Shown piece after piece: positions 33,961 through 45,304 of a stretch of DNA of 64,000 nucleotides. A model generated the notes under the pieces. That model was not told the DNA's origin, ran no database searches, and saw only the letters and a program-made list of their open reading frames with translations. Source of the stretch: Neoceratodus forsteri. Lineage: Eukaryota; Chordata; Ceratodontiformes; Ceratodontidae. Every line of letters starts with the position of its first letter. The first letter of the stretch is position 1. Position numbers and translations under genes: made by a program. Location of the stretch: contig CM057450.1 in assembly GCA_016271365.2 (NCBI GenBank), positions 1,800,672,967 to 1,800,736,966 of the forward strand, written 5' to 3'.

Positions 33961-35925
33961 CTATAATCTAACTCCTGTGCTTTGTAAAGCACCGGTCCTG
34001 TTATAGTTGGGAGAAAAGAGGGATAGGGTTGATTTCCTGCAAGGCTGAGTTGGGCACCAGATCTGTTAAGTAGCAACAAACTATGCAAGTCTTTCCTTTA
34101 CACATACAGCCAGCACCTACTGACTCACTGATCTCTGATCTAACTTAGCAGGTGAGATTCAGCCTCCACCCCTATGCAGGCCTCGTTTGCTTGGGTAGTG
34201 GTGGCTCAAATAAAAAAAACAAGCTAAAGACAAAGAACCTCTGTGCAGAAGCACTGAAACATGGGTACCCCAAAGGGCATTGACAGTAAGCCAAGTTTTA
34301 AAGAAACACAACGTCACACATACTTCCATAATGCAAAGCATCATGGGATATGTGCAAATCAACATGACATTTTAGATTGTCTCAGTTTACAGCAATTTGC
34401 CTGCATTTTAAATAGCACAACTAACCTACTTTTTGTAATATAGTCAACTAGTATGTTTACCTTTATCAAAAACACCTACTGCCATGGTGTTTTCAACATT
34501 TACAGGTTTCATAAACATAAGGTATATACATCAAGGTATTTTATGACATAGTGTCATTACATACTAAATCCAACAATAAACACAGCCTGTTTTACATAAG
34601 CTTGGAGGTCACCACAATAACCTTCCTGTGTGAGGCCCTGAGAGGGAAAAGGAAAATTTAGAGGACACTGTAGCATAGTCAGGAAAGGGAAGGGGTGCCC
34701 ATAGGTGGCCAACCTTATGGACTAGAAATTGTAAAGACTAGATTAGGCTAAGAAATAGAACTGTCACAAAAGATTTAAGAAAAGGTCAGTCCTTAAGAGT
34801 GGCAGGAGCTCCCTGTCACAACCACAACCGTTTTTCCCAAAAGACTTTGCTTCTGATGGGTGCCGTTAGTCACTGGGCATCACCCAGGGGCAGGTACTCA
34901 GCTGCTCGGCATGCTGGGTTGAAGTATAAGAACCCTATGTGTGTGTTAGGGAGAGTGCAGAGCTGAGAGATTTAGTATGAAGAGAAGGAAAGACTGCAGA
35001 AAGGGAGAGTCAGGCAGTAGAGCCACTATCATGTGCACTTAAGATTACAGCCTCGGAAGTGCTTACCCCCCAATCTCCCACGCTAGTGCCCTGCAGGCTG
35101 GAAGTTATGGAGAGGCCCACACTTGATGGTAGCAGAAGCATGGCAGCAGAGGGGACATATTTTTTTCAATTCTGAGACACAGTTCCGATTCCCTTGCCAG
35201 GCTACTCGGATTGACTGGAAACTCAGCTGATTCTTCATTATGCCAAAAGGCTGGGAGAGACTATTTCTATTTTTTACAATCATCAAATGGTTGTTCAGAC
35301 TGGCAACTGCAGTACTTCTTCAGTGAACTCATTCATTGTCATCACTGGGAGGGGGTGCTATGCTAAATAGCCTGAGGGTGTCTTCAGTGCATCACCTACT
35401 GTAGGTAAGATGCACACTCACAAGAGTTTAGTCACCTTGCTCAACAAAAGGTTGTCCTGCATTCTTCTTCTGTAGCCAATAGAAAGTTAGCAGGAAGTAT
35501 TACAGACAGCTGCATGGAGCAATAGTAAGGCGCAGCTCACTCACTGGCACCCATGAAAAGTCATATCCCAGTTCCCAGTGTATTTCAGTAGGACAGTTGA
35601 GAAAGTGGCCTGCTATACAGGCCAGCCCTAAAACAGACATAATAGCAATCAATCAGTGAGACTTTGGTGGGATAAATATGATATATGGGACAAACAAATT
35701 GAGGGTTTCTCAGTTATACACAAGAATAGGGAAAATAGGCATGGAGGTGTGTGACGTTACTTAAGACTGTCTCAAGATCTCTGAACTTAATTCTGGCAAA
35801 TCAGCCATCAAATCAGTATGGGCGTTCGTAAGTAACATTAAACTCAGAAATCTAATCATAGGATCAATATATATATATACAGTATATCCCCTGGCACCAG
35901 AAGGGAAGTCCTTGGAGATTATTTA
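33961..35925. other. Unassigned sequence
   Basis: I find no exon, repeat family or RNA gene. Frames are short and none has a recognisable motif. Flanks are repeats on both sides. Confidence 0.4.
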
Positions 35926-35929
35926 TATT

Positions 35930-36985
35930 TAATTCATTTACACTCTAAAAAATGGGAGATGTACTCATCTTGGGAGACTTTAACATGCCTGACATTGTCA
36001 CAAGGATGAGACCATTAGTACATTGGAAAATTAGTTCATGTAAACATTGAGGGAATGTAGTCTTACCCAAATTATCATGGAACCTACTAGAGGGTCTAAC
36101 ATATTACATCTGGTATTAATAAATGACATCAACAAATATTCCTATAGTCTGTATGAGCCCCTGGATAGGTGGTCATGCAATTATGCCACTACAAATAGCA
36201 AGATATTATAACTACACAGAGGGAAGAACAATATATTATACTGTAACTACGATAAGGGAGATTATGGCAACATGAGCAAAAATATAAGAATCTGGAACTG
36301 AGAAGTAGAGATGTCAAACCAAGGAGCTAATGAATGTTTTACTGTACTGAAAAACAAACTAATTGAACTCCATAAAATGCATATCTCACATAAGCTATTA
36401 TGTAATAAATGAGGTAAGGTGCCACTGTGGTATATTAAACAGAGTGCCTTATCAGTGAAGAAAAAAAGGACATACAAAATACTGATCAAAGATCCAAGTC
36501 GGTACTAAAAACAAGTATAAGAAAACATGTAAAGCCTTGAAACAAGCTTTCAGAACTGCTAAAAGGAATTATGAAGTGAAAATGGCAAATGATAAAAATA
36601 ATACTAAGGTTTTCTATAGGTAGATAAATTCTAAGAAAACAGGAGATACTACGGTATTACCTATCACAGACAAGGGTAACATACCGCAGAAGAGACTGAC
36701 ATAACTGAAGCCTTAATGTTTATTTCTGTTCGTATTTCAAGCATCGTCAGCCCAAGTAAAATTAGCCATTACATTGATGCTAGCAATATTATAACACATG
36801 AGCAGGTCAGAGCAGTCTTAACGTCCTCCAGACCTCTACATTTGCTTGTTCAGATGGTATCACCATAGAACACTAAAAGAATTGGCAAACCATATCATAG
36901 CACCATTGACACATATAGTCAGTCTGTCATCAAGCAGAGAAGTACTGGGTGATTGGAGAAAGGCAGTTGTAGCTTCTGCAATCCG
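35930..36985 (+). pseudogene. CR1/L2-group LINE, first part: endonuclease and RT start
   Basis: DVLILGDFNMPDIV at about 35950-35995 is the endonuclease active-site block. Heavily broken sequence follows to 36500, and reverse transcriptase begins at about 36840 with KELANHIIAPLTHIVSLSSS, then VLGDWRKAVVASAI (about 36940-36985). The element stops exactly at the microsatellite and palindrome, and continues at 38105 with the next expected RT block, so one insertion split one LINE. Confidence 0.75.
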
Positions 36986-36986
36986 A

Positions 36987-37016
36987 TATATGTATATGTG
37001 TGTGTGTGTGTGTGTG

Positions 37017-37057
<41 letters not shown>

Positions 37058-37060
37058 TGT
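36987..37060 (+). repeat. (TG)n(TA)n microsatellite
   Basis: TATGTATATG, a TG run (about 36998-37017), then a TA run to about 37058. It sits between the LINE and palindrome 3. Confidence 0.95.
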
Positions 37061-37070
37061 GCTTTACCTC

Positions 37071-37610
37071 ATGGACAGCATGTTAAGGTATAAATGCCCC
37101 CAAATAATCCTGTTATTCAGATGTAGTTTCACTCGTAAAAAGCATTTTACTGGGTCTCAAGGACTTCCCGGTCTGAAGTGCCACCCACACTCTGCCAAGT
37201 AGTGACGTAATGCTAGGGAGAGCACGGGGATGAGCACCATTATAGTCTATGGGTGGCGGCTTTCCTAACATTTTTTTATATGGTAATGATCAGTTGGTGA
37301 TGAAATGTGGGCACTGGTCAACTAAGGCCCTTGTTAGTCAACCAGTGCCCACGTTTCATCACCAACTGACAATTACCATATAAAAAAACTTAGGAAAGCT
37401 GCCGCCCATAGTCTATAATGGTGCTCATCCACACGCTCTCCCTAGCATCATGTTACAACTTAGCAGAGGGCGGGGGCAGAGCATGGGCGGCACTTCAGAC
37501 CAGAAACTCCTTGGGACCCGGTAAAATGCTTTTTACAAGTGAAACCGTGAAACTGCATGTGAATGACAGATTTATTTGGGGGCATCTACACCTTAACATA
37601 CTGTCCATGG
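37071..37610. repeat. Foldback palindrome 3, about 540 bp, inside a LINE
   Basis: A strikingly long palindrome. The left arm (37071-37325) starts ATGGACAGCATGTTAAGGT; the right arm (37334-37610) ends ACCTTAACATACTGTCCAT inverted; the centre is at about 37330. Conserved blocks in both arms: ATGCCCCCAAATAA, GTAAAAAGCATTTTAC, GGTCTGAAGTGCC, ATGCTAGGGAGAGC, GATGAGCACCATTATAG, TTTATATGGTAAT, CAGTTGGTGATGAAA and GTGGGCACTGGT. Arm identity by eye is high. No ORF is recognisable. It is best read as a foldback/MITE element. Confidence 0.9.
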
Positions 37611-38104
37611 GTCAGGCACCAATATATCAGTGCAGGGGCTGAGACTGGTAAGTCTCTTTAAACAAACTCTGGCTAGAGCTGGACGGCTGCAGCTGAGGTT
37701 GCCGGTGGAACACAGTACTGGCCGCTATATCCAAGATGGCCACCAGAGTTTTCGCGCATGCGAGGTTACTCACTTATGTGCACTGAACTCTGGTTGCACA
37801 GTCCGCATGTCCAAGATGGCCACTAGAGTTGTCTGCACATGTGCAATAACTCGCACATGCACACTGAGCTCCAGTGGCCATCTTGGACATGGCAGGCTGT
37901 GCCACGGGAGTTCAGTGCATATGCATGAGTCATCGCCCATGCACAGAGAACTCTGCGATCTTGGACACGTGGGCAGTGCAGTATTCCACTGGTGATCGGC
38001 GGACAAAATAATGTGGTGGACGCGCAGTGATTGCCATTCACCTCCACCATTTACAAGTCCATCTGGTAGGCTCCCTTTTACTCTACTGTGCTTGCAAGAT
38101 GTCT
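37611..38104. repeat. GC-richer segment with inverted CCAAGATGGC sites
   Basis: This follows palindrome 3 and is also absent from the LINE it interrupts. CCAAGATGGC occurs at 37731-37740 and 37811-37820, its inverse GCCATCTTGG at 37877-37886, and a variant GCGATCTTGG at 37955-37964. Each lies near ACTCTGGT/AGAGTT and CGCATGC/CACATGC phrases. It may be the right portion of the same inserted element. CCAAGATGGC resembles the YY1 site; that is suggestion only. Confidence 0.55.
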
Positions 38105-39780
38105 GCAGGGCTATGCCCACTGCAGCCATCAAAAGGTAGTGCCCAGAATCCAAAGAACTGCAGAACTATCAGCATCACTTCTGTGGCTGGCAAACTAATG
38201 AATACTATACTTAGACATTTTTAATAGAAGATTGTGACAGATTAGGTTTCTTGGACAAAATCCAACCTTGACTCAAGAAAGGAGCAGTCTTGCACCACTA
38301 ATGTAATCGGCTTCTATGAGCCAATAAATAAAGTCCTGGAAAAAGACAGAGTAGTTGACGTAATTTATTTAGGTTTTTGATATGGTCCTGCATGACTTCC
38401 TAATAAAAAATAAAATAAAGTTAGAAACACTGGACATTAAGCCATTAATAACAAGATGGGTTAACCTGTGGATGACAAAACGCACAAAAAGGGTAAGATT
38501 ACATGATCTTCTGTCTAAGGAAGGGCATGTCACTGGTGGAGTCCAGGGGTCTGTTTTGGGACCAGTGTTGTTTGGAATTTTCATAGCAGATCTGGGTGTT
38601 AATATCAATAAGTGGTATAATAAGTTCGACACCAAATTAGAGGGTGCGGTGGACAACCTAAATTATCATTTCAGTCAACAAGAAGATGTAGATGTAATGG
38701 CTGAAAGATAGGCTATATCCTTTAATGAAAACAAACACATGCTCATTCATTTTGGAAAGAATAACATACACTAATACTCAACAGCAAAACCCTGCAGCAT
38801 CAGAAAAAGACCCCGAAGTAAAAATCAGCGCTGATTTAAAACACAAACAGCACACACGTGAAGTATTTAATAGGGTAGACTATTTACTGAACACAATTCA
38901 GAGACATTTCAACCATAAATGTAAGGCGGTATTGTTACCACTTATATGTGTCATATATTAGACCGATTACGGACTATTGTTCCTAGTCCAGTGGAGGTAT
39001 AAACGAAGGGGAGAGACAAAAGCTGGAGCAACTTCAGCGCAAGTCTAGTAGAATGATAAGGAGGTTGGAGGAGATTAAGCTATCTTGGATTGCACCGTTT
39101 CAAGGCCATGATTATGGTGATTAAAATAACGAAACTCTGTGTTCATGACTTGAAATTCTGGGAATTGCTCCGGTGATTATAAGTCTAAGTTCCGGATTTT
39201 ACCAGGATTCTATTTTCATTCTTTCAGTATGGGTATGAATTATGAGAATAAAAGAAGGTTTAATACACAGAGCATTAAATGAAGCAAATTGAAAACTGTA
39301 CAGGAAGCAATTATAAGAAAAATGCAAGTTTGCAATTTACTGATGTGATCTAAAATACCAAATTTCATGAAATTCTTTTGTTTTACCGGTGCAGGCAGTC
39401 TAGGATCTGGTATTTTACTGATTTTACGGTAAACAACGAAAACCAGTGGCCTTAACAGTTTACATTGGAGGAGAATTAGGGGTAATCTGAGCTCCTGTTT
39501 TCTACAACTTCCAAAATGATGCATCGTTAATTAAATATTTGAATGCCAAGTTTCATAATGAAATATACTACACAAAAAGCCATAATGGACAAATTAAGCA
39601 AAAAAATGTTAGGTCTTCTGATTAGGAAACTGTTGTACACTCTGAGGACTGTGAATGTCTGGAATACAGTACCTTAGCTGTAGAATTGATTAATAGCAAA
39701 GACAAGGATGTTTTCAAACATAAATTGGACATTTTTATGGGTGGGGAACACTAAAAGATTATTATACCTAAAAGGAAAGT
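38105..39780 (+). pseudogene. CR1/L2-group LINE, second part: RT and C-terminus
   Basis: This resumes the LINE of 35930-36985. RT blocks: KGSAQNPKNCRTISITSVAG (about 38131-38190), RWVNLWMTKRTKRVRL (about 38455), [17 protein letters not shown] (about 38545), followed by decayed sequence where the FADDT block should be. The C-terminal part includes QLQRKSSRM (about 39030) and, after a diverged stretch, LDIFMGG (about 39727-39747). A stem-loop tail follows at 39790. Frameshifts are frequent. Confidence 0.75.
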
Positions 39781-39784
39781 CACC

Positions 39785-40013
39785 AGAAAGGGCCTCACAC
39801 TCAAGTGTGGGGCTGGTCCAAATGTGCACTTTGTGTACAACAACAATTTGGTTTACTTACTGTTTACTGTAGTACAATAGTCTTAATTTTGTTTACTTCT
39901 AGGCTGACATCTTTTGTTACTACAAATCCCAGAATCCCCTGCAGCTGATATCAGTGCAGTAGGCAGCTCTGGGAGATTCAGTTCCCTGCAGTGCGTGTTA
40001 GAGTTTTGTTATC
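39785..40013 (+). repeat. LINE tail, left arm of an inverted pair
   Basis: Contains the hairpin GCCTCACACTCAAGTGTGGGGC (39792-39813; 22 bases, stem of the outer and CACACT/AGTGTG parts), GTTTACTTCTAGGCTGACAT and ACAAATCCCAGAATCCCCTG. It is repeated inverted at 40620-40905. Confidence 0.75.
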
Positions 40014-40575
40014 TCCAATTCAATCAATCAAAACTTTATTTTTAAAGGCTTTTCTCAAACCAAAGCGCCTGTACAGCTTCATAAAACAATAAATAAACAA
40101 GATTTAAAACTATTATAAATCATTAAAAGCTATACTAAAAAGGTGGGTCTTCAGAGCTCCTTTAAAGCTTAAGACAATCGGGCTATTCGCACCTATTGAG
40201 GTAGAGAATTCCACAGAATTAAAGGGCCATAAACTAAATGATCTAGCCCGAAGTTTTCAAATGAACCCTGGGAATCTCTAGCAATCCCTCATCAGTGGAT
40301 CAGAGGGGGCGGGAAGGACAGTAGGGGCAAAGGAGCTCTTTCAGGTAAGTAGGTCCCTGGTCGTGTAGGGCTTTATAGGTCAGCAAACCACCTTAAAGGT
40401 GATTCGCCAAAACACTAGCAGCCAGTGCAGTCCGTGGAGCACAGGCATTATATGGCTGGATCTGGAAGATCCAGTCAATAACCTGGCCGCCGCATTCTGC
40501 ACTAGCTGCAGACAGCGAAGTTCAACCCCCGATAGCCTTAGGTACAGTTAGATATTTCAAGTTATTCTCGCGGCT
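40014..40575 (-). mobile_element. L2-like LINE 3' fragment (minus strand)
   Basis: The minus strand encodes QLVQNAAARLLTG (about 40510-40470), then HGLHWLLVFWRITFKV (about 40430-40390) and LTYKALHDQGPTYLKELL (about 40385-40330). This is the conserved C-terminal block of L2-group ORF2 (normally NAAARLLT...LHWLPV..RI.FK....KAL). Its tail ends near 40020 with a TTGATTGATTG-type repeat. It is inserted between two inverted LINE tails. Confidence 0.78.
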
Positions 40576-40619
40576 AAGTACAGTCTTTGTGACTGTATTT
40601 AGCCAGGGAGCACAGGTGG

Positions 40620-40905
40620 ACCAGCAAAAGAAAACTAATCAAAGCTAAATAAACTCTTAACATGTACTGCAGGCAATTGATTTTCCACTGCTGCCTACAG
40701 CTCGCATGTCAGCAGCAGGGGATTCTGGGATTTGTGCTAACAGAAAATGTGAGCCTAGAAGTAAACAAAATGAGTCTGATAAAATCTACCATACTGCAGT
40801 AAAGGATAAGCAAACCAAAATGATACTACACACACGGTGCATCACAGGGACCAGCCCCACACTTGGGTGTGTGGCTCTTGCTGTGACTGTTCCCCATTAA
40901 AATAT
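40620..40905 (-). repeat. LINE tail, right arm of an inverted pair
   Basis: Reverse complement of 39785-40013 with indels: CAGGGGATTCTGGGATTTGT, GCCTAGAAGTAAACAAAATG, and the hairpin CCCACAC/GTGTGTGG at 40855-40874. It ends in TGACTGTTCCCC, matching the inverse of the GGGGGAACAGTCA at about 3903. Confidence 0.72.
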
Positions 40906-41366
40906 GGATGTTTACGTCTACTATTGTATACAAAAGCAATAAAGGTTGACTTAATGAATCAACTTTATTTAGAAGTGGACACACCCTGATTTTGCATACA
41001 GTACAATGCATTGCACTTACCTAAGAGCATTGTACTGTACTTGATAATTTTCTTGGTAATACTGTAATAACCTGCATATGTAATCATATGTGTGTAATCC
41101 TGTTCCATTATTTATAGTTAAATGTCTTACTTCACTGTGTTATACAGTATATAGGGGACATGAAATGGTCTGCCTCAGATTATGCCATGTATCTTCATGG
41201 AAAAGGGGTCCGAACAACATAGCTCACAAATGACAGAGCCCTGTGTGGGTTATAGAAGTCTTGCCTCCTCACAAGTGATGATGTGACATATTGTGAGTCC
41301 GAAAATTGTGTCCAATTTATATTATTTATTCTAAATTGTATAGCTTTTAAAAGATTTCTTCTTATG
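40906..41366. other. Unassigned sequence
   Basis: AT-rich and without recognisable coding or repeat content. A short inverted pair around GTGATGATGTGACA (about 41274) resembles the loop of the next palindrome. Confidence 0.4.
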
Positions 41367-41873
41367 AAAGCAGCAATGCATTGATCAGGTGAAAATTTTG
41401 ACCTGTACTTTTTAATGCTATTTTAGATTGACACTTACCTCCTGACTTGTATGATACCATTCTTTCCACAGTTTGAGTCTGCTTTAGTACTTTTTTTCAC
41501 ATCTGAAATAATAAAAGGAGCGCTCCTTTAATATGGCTCAGACCAGGTTTTCATCAGTATTTGCAGCTGTTTTTGAATAACTATGGTTCTGTAAGGTCAG
41601 AGAGCACTGCCTGCTGCATAATAGTTCATTTTAGTCACATCACAAGTGACGTATAAACAACTGATAGACAAAAACAGCTGAAAATACTGATGGAGTCCTG
41701 ATCTGCACCGTATTAAAAAGAGCACTCCTTTTATTATTTCAGACAAAAGGGTACTAAAGCAGACTCAGATTGGTGAAAGAAGGGTATTATACAAGTCAGG
41801 AGGTAAGTGGCAATCTAAAATAGCATTAAAAAGTACAGGTCAAAATGTTCACCTGACTGATGCACTGCTGCTT
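41367..41873. repeat. Foldback palindrome 4, about 507 bp
   Basis: The left arm (41367-41575) begins AAGCAGCAATGCATTGATCAGGTGAA and the right arm (41669-41873) ends with its inverse GCACTGCTGCTT. Blocks in both arms: TTTTGACCTGTACTTTTTAA, TGCTATTTTAGATTG, CTTACCTCCTGACTTGTAT, GAGTCTGCTTTAGTAC, CTGAAATAATAAAAGGAG and CAGCTGTTTTTG. The loop of about 93 bases itself holds GTCAC...GTGAC. No ORF is present. Confidence 0.9.
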
Positions 41874-42009
41874 GAACTATTTCTGTTTGATGTCTCTGGG
41901 GCACTCAGAACGGAGCAGTGATCATTTTGATGTAATCAGGCATAGTGTATGCTGCTCTCCAAGTTGGTAAGTGTTCCTTTGTGACTTTTCCAGAGTGGAG
42001 AGAAATAAA

Positions 42010-42174
42010 GAATAATGGCTGGGTAGGGGGGTTATAATGAGAATTTTACACCCCACCTCCGAGGTGTGGGATGCCACATAAATCCCAAGAGCGAAACTTG
42101 AGGGGTTTATAAAGGTAGTCCACACCGAGGGTGTGTGTAAAATGTGAGTTTTACACACCTACCCAGCCTTTATT
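42010..42174. repeat. Short foldback MITE-like element, about 165 bp
   Basis: Terminal inverted repeats AATAATGGCTGGGTAGG and CCTACCCAGCCTTTATT, with inner ATTTTACAC/GTGTAAAAT and CCGAGGTGTGG/CCACACCGAGG pairs. The centre is near 42093. It lies 137 bp after palindrome 4. No coding capacity. Confidence 0.75.
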
Positions 42175-42785
42175 TTATATAATTGCTCTGTATCATTTTT
42201 TTTGCCCCAGCACTATTATAAAAAAATCACTAGGAAGCCACGGTTTCATTGAGGTCCGTGGCTCATGATAAAAATCTTTACTTGTGTTGTTATTTTGTTT
42301 TGTTTTTGGCAGCTGAGTTTTATTTCCAAGTAGCTTTTTTTAAGCCAGTTATTTGTGTAGCACTGGGCAGATGGGGAAATGGTGACTGGCACCGAGGAAT
42401 GAAAGAGCGGTAGCTGCGTATGCTCAGTAAGAGGGAAAATGGGTGCGTGTTTGCCATTATAACAGTGAATTGCTTACCCGATTTCTGCAAGGGAAAAAAT
42501 GATAACTAGTAATTATGTGCTGATAATGCACCCAGCATTGAGATAAATGATTTATCTTAATTTATGTCAGTAGCTATAATAAATCATTTATTTGTGAGGG
42601 TTCCATCTCACCTAAATTGTCTAAATATGTGTTTGCACTGCTGTATGAAAATTGCATTTCTTCAAAAGAGAAAATCTTTCAATAAAGAATTTTACATTAA
42701 AAAACTACAAACGTCTTGTACTAAATCTGGTGGACCAGCACCAGAACATATATCTAAATCGTTTCAAAATATAGATCTTACTTAG
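42175..42785. other. Unassigned sequence
   Basis: No repeat family or gene is recognised. The frame at 42564-42785 is AT-rich and lacks a motif. It ends at the left side of the second DIRS element. Confidence 0.4.
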
Positions 42786-45304
42786 AGAGGGTTCTTGCAA
42801 TAGGTCATTACATATAGCACTGCGCCCCCTGGCGTCAGCACCACATGGCAAACTTCTAGCTAGCAGTCTATAGCGGGGGACTGCCTCTGGCGTCGCATGA
42901 TGGGATGTTAGTGTGGCACTATATAATGGGCGGTCACCACGCCCAGTCTCAAGTTCTTTCCTGCCATCGACCTGTACAAGTCTGATCTCACGGTGAACTC
43001 TGCTACTAGTCGACTGCCATTTTGGCTGAGTATTTTCACTTTTTCTTATTTTCTGTGTTAGTATTTCTTTATTGCATGTTGTCTATGTCATGTCGCCACA
43101 AAAGAAGTGCAGTGCCCAGATCCTGCACGGAGATGAACACCCCACTACATCCTCTGCCTAGGCCCCAAGCATCGGGTCAAAGACTGTGAGGTCTGCCAGT
43201 TCTTCAACAGGGCAACACAAGTCAGACTCCAGAAAGCCCTCAGGCCCACCTGCTTAAAAGTGCCTGGCTTTGATGGAAAAGAGCTGCAGGTGCTGCAGAA
43301 ATGTTCCTCCTCCCCACCACTGACTGCAAGGAGAAGTAGTGTCGGGACCAGTCCCCTCTGTCCAGCTTTGCTAGGCTGATGATGTGGCCTCTGGTGGGTG
43401 TTTACTGTAAATACCCCTCCTGCCCGGCTCCTGTCCGCACTCCTCACAGGACGGTTCTTCTTCTGGGCCTGTGGTCAGGTCTCCAGCCAGTAAGTCGCCC
43501 TCCAGTTCCACCAAAGAGCGCTGACCCTGGTCGATAAGCTTGAGTCTAGTTCTTCTGCCATCCCCAACCCCATCAATAGTTGGACTTGTCCTTCCGACGT
43601 CCGCTTGGTCACAGCTGATCAGTTGGTCACTGGTTGCCCGATGACCTCTCGGCCGAGGCTCTCCCGTCGGACTTTTTTGACCTTCCCGATGGTGGGCAGA
43701 GCCAGCTGCCAGACCCACACTCTTCCCTCTAGGGTTCTCCCTTCCGGGACTCTCTTATTCCTCTGACCCAACCCAACCCCTCACTCTCCCTTGTTTCTTA
43801 CCAGGAGAGGAGTGCTGTTGCTCTAGGGTTATCTTCCCCGATGTCAGGTCTTTTTACTGCCGGGTCCCCTGCTTTTCCAGCAGGCCTGTCAACAGCAGTC
43901 ACCTCACCTAGATCCCCCTCATACACTTTGGGCCAGACATTAGGTTCTTTAGTGCCCCCCTCACCTGATCTCCTAGTATCTGATCCCATTCGGGACCCCA
44001 CTCCGAGGAGTTCTGATCCAGTTAACGTCCCTTCCGATCTGGTGAAGGCCAGTGTACCGGTCACCCCACCATCTGACAGCTCTTTGGATGCCCTGCCTAC
44101 TCCTCTTGCTCTGATGCCTGAGTCTCCACCAGGCTCTTCTCAGGTCCCAGCCAGGGTCCCTGATCTTCACGGCCTGCCGACGGATCCATCCGCTCCCAGT
44201 GGTCCCTCGGCCCCACCTCCCTCAGGGCCGTCTGCCTCTCCACCTATTGGTCCTCTGGGCATGGCCCTCGGCTACTCTCCACCACAGTATCCTTATTACC
44301 TGGCACCAGGGTATCAGTCAACGGGTTAACTGGTGCCTGCTCATGCACCAGGGTACCCGGTGCCGGGTCATATGTTTCATGGGTACAGCTACCAAGGTTA
44401 CCCCTTTGTGTACCAGCCTTCTGGCTACCTCTCATACCCTCCTTCAGGGTACCCAGGCTTCCAGTCTTCACCACCGCGTCCTCTGCCTTAGACTTTGGAC
44501 AGGTCGCAGGCTGACCCTCAGGGGGAAATTCTTTATGGTGGAGGGACGCCAATTCCAGCTCCTCCAGGAGCTCGGTCATCCGTAGCCAATCATGGTCTCC
44601 ACACTGGCCCCTAGGAGCCTCTCTCTCTGGTTTGACCTCCAGTTGTCAGACAGGGACTCTGTCAGGTGCCCTCCCAGGGCCCTACCTGGCAATAGGGCCA
44701 CAGAGGATGTTTCAGACAAAGTCTCTTTTCCCAGCAGGCCTGTGTCCTCAGATTCAGAAGCAGATTCCGACTCTTCTACCAGATCGGGCTCCCATTCCCC
44801 TATCAAGCCCCAGCCTAAAGAGTCACCCAAGTCCCCCCAAAGGATCCTTCATTTTCTGAGCCCCTCCGGACCATCCAGTTGCCATGCAGTTGGGCTTCCC
44901 AAGAGATGGATCCCAAAAGGAGGTGACTTGCGGAGCATTTGGACAAGAAGATGAGGACCTCTTGGCTATCCCACCTTGTACGGGGCCACACGAGGACTTG
45001 ACATCCACCATTTGGCAGCAACCGTCTTCCATCCCTGCAGTCTCTAAGAAGGTCAGTAGGACATATCATCCCCTGGATGGGGTTGCTCATCTCACTACAC
45101 AGCCTAAGGCTGACTCGGTAGGGGGGGCGTGGCCTAGCATCGGAGCAAGATGGCAGCTTGAATTGGGAGCTCTGCTACCATCCCTTGCAATCCCCTCTTA
45201 AAATTGTCTTTATGCTTCATCTACAAGCCAAATTTAGCATATTACATCGCGCTGATGCCGTCCTCACTGAAATAGGGGAAAAAACAAGCAAAGCCAACGT
45301 TTAA

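Noticed and set aside
37630..38153. Open frames on both strands over the CCAAGATGGC segment
   Set aside because: They arise from inverted subrepeats and have no domain; the segment is inserted element sequence.
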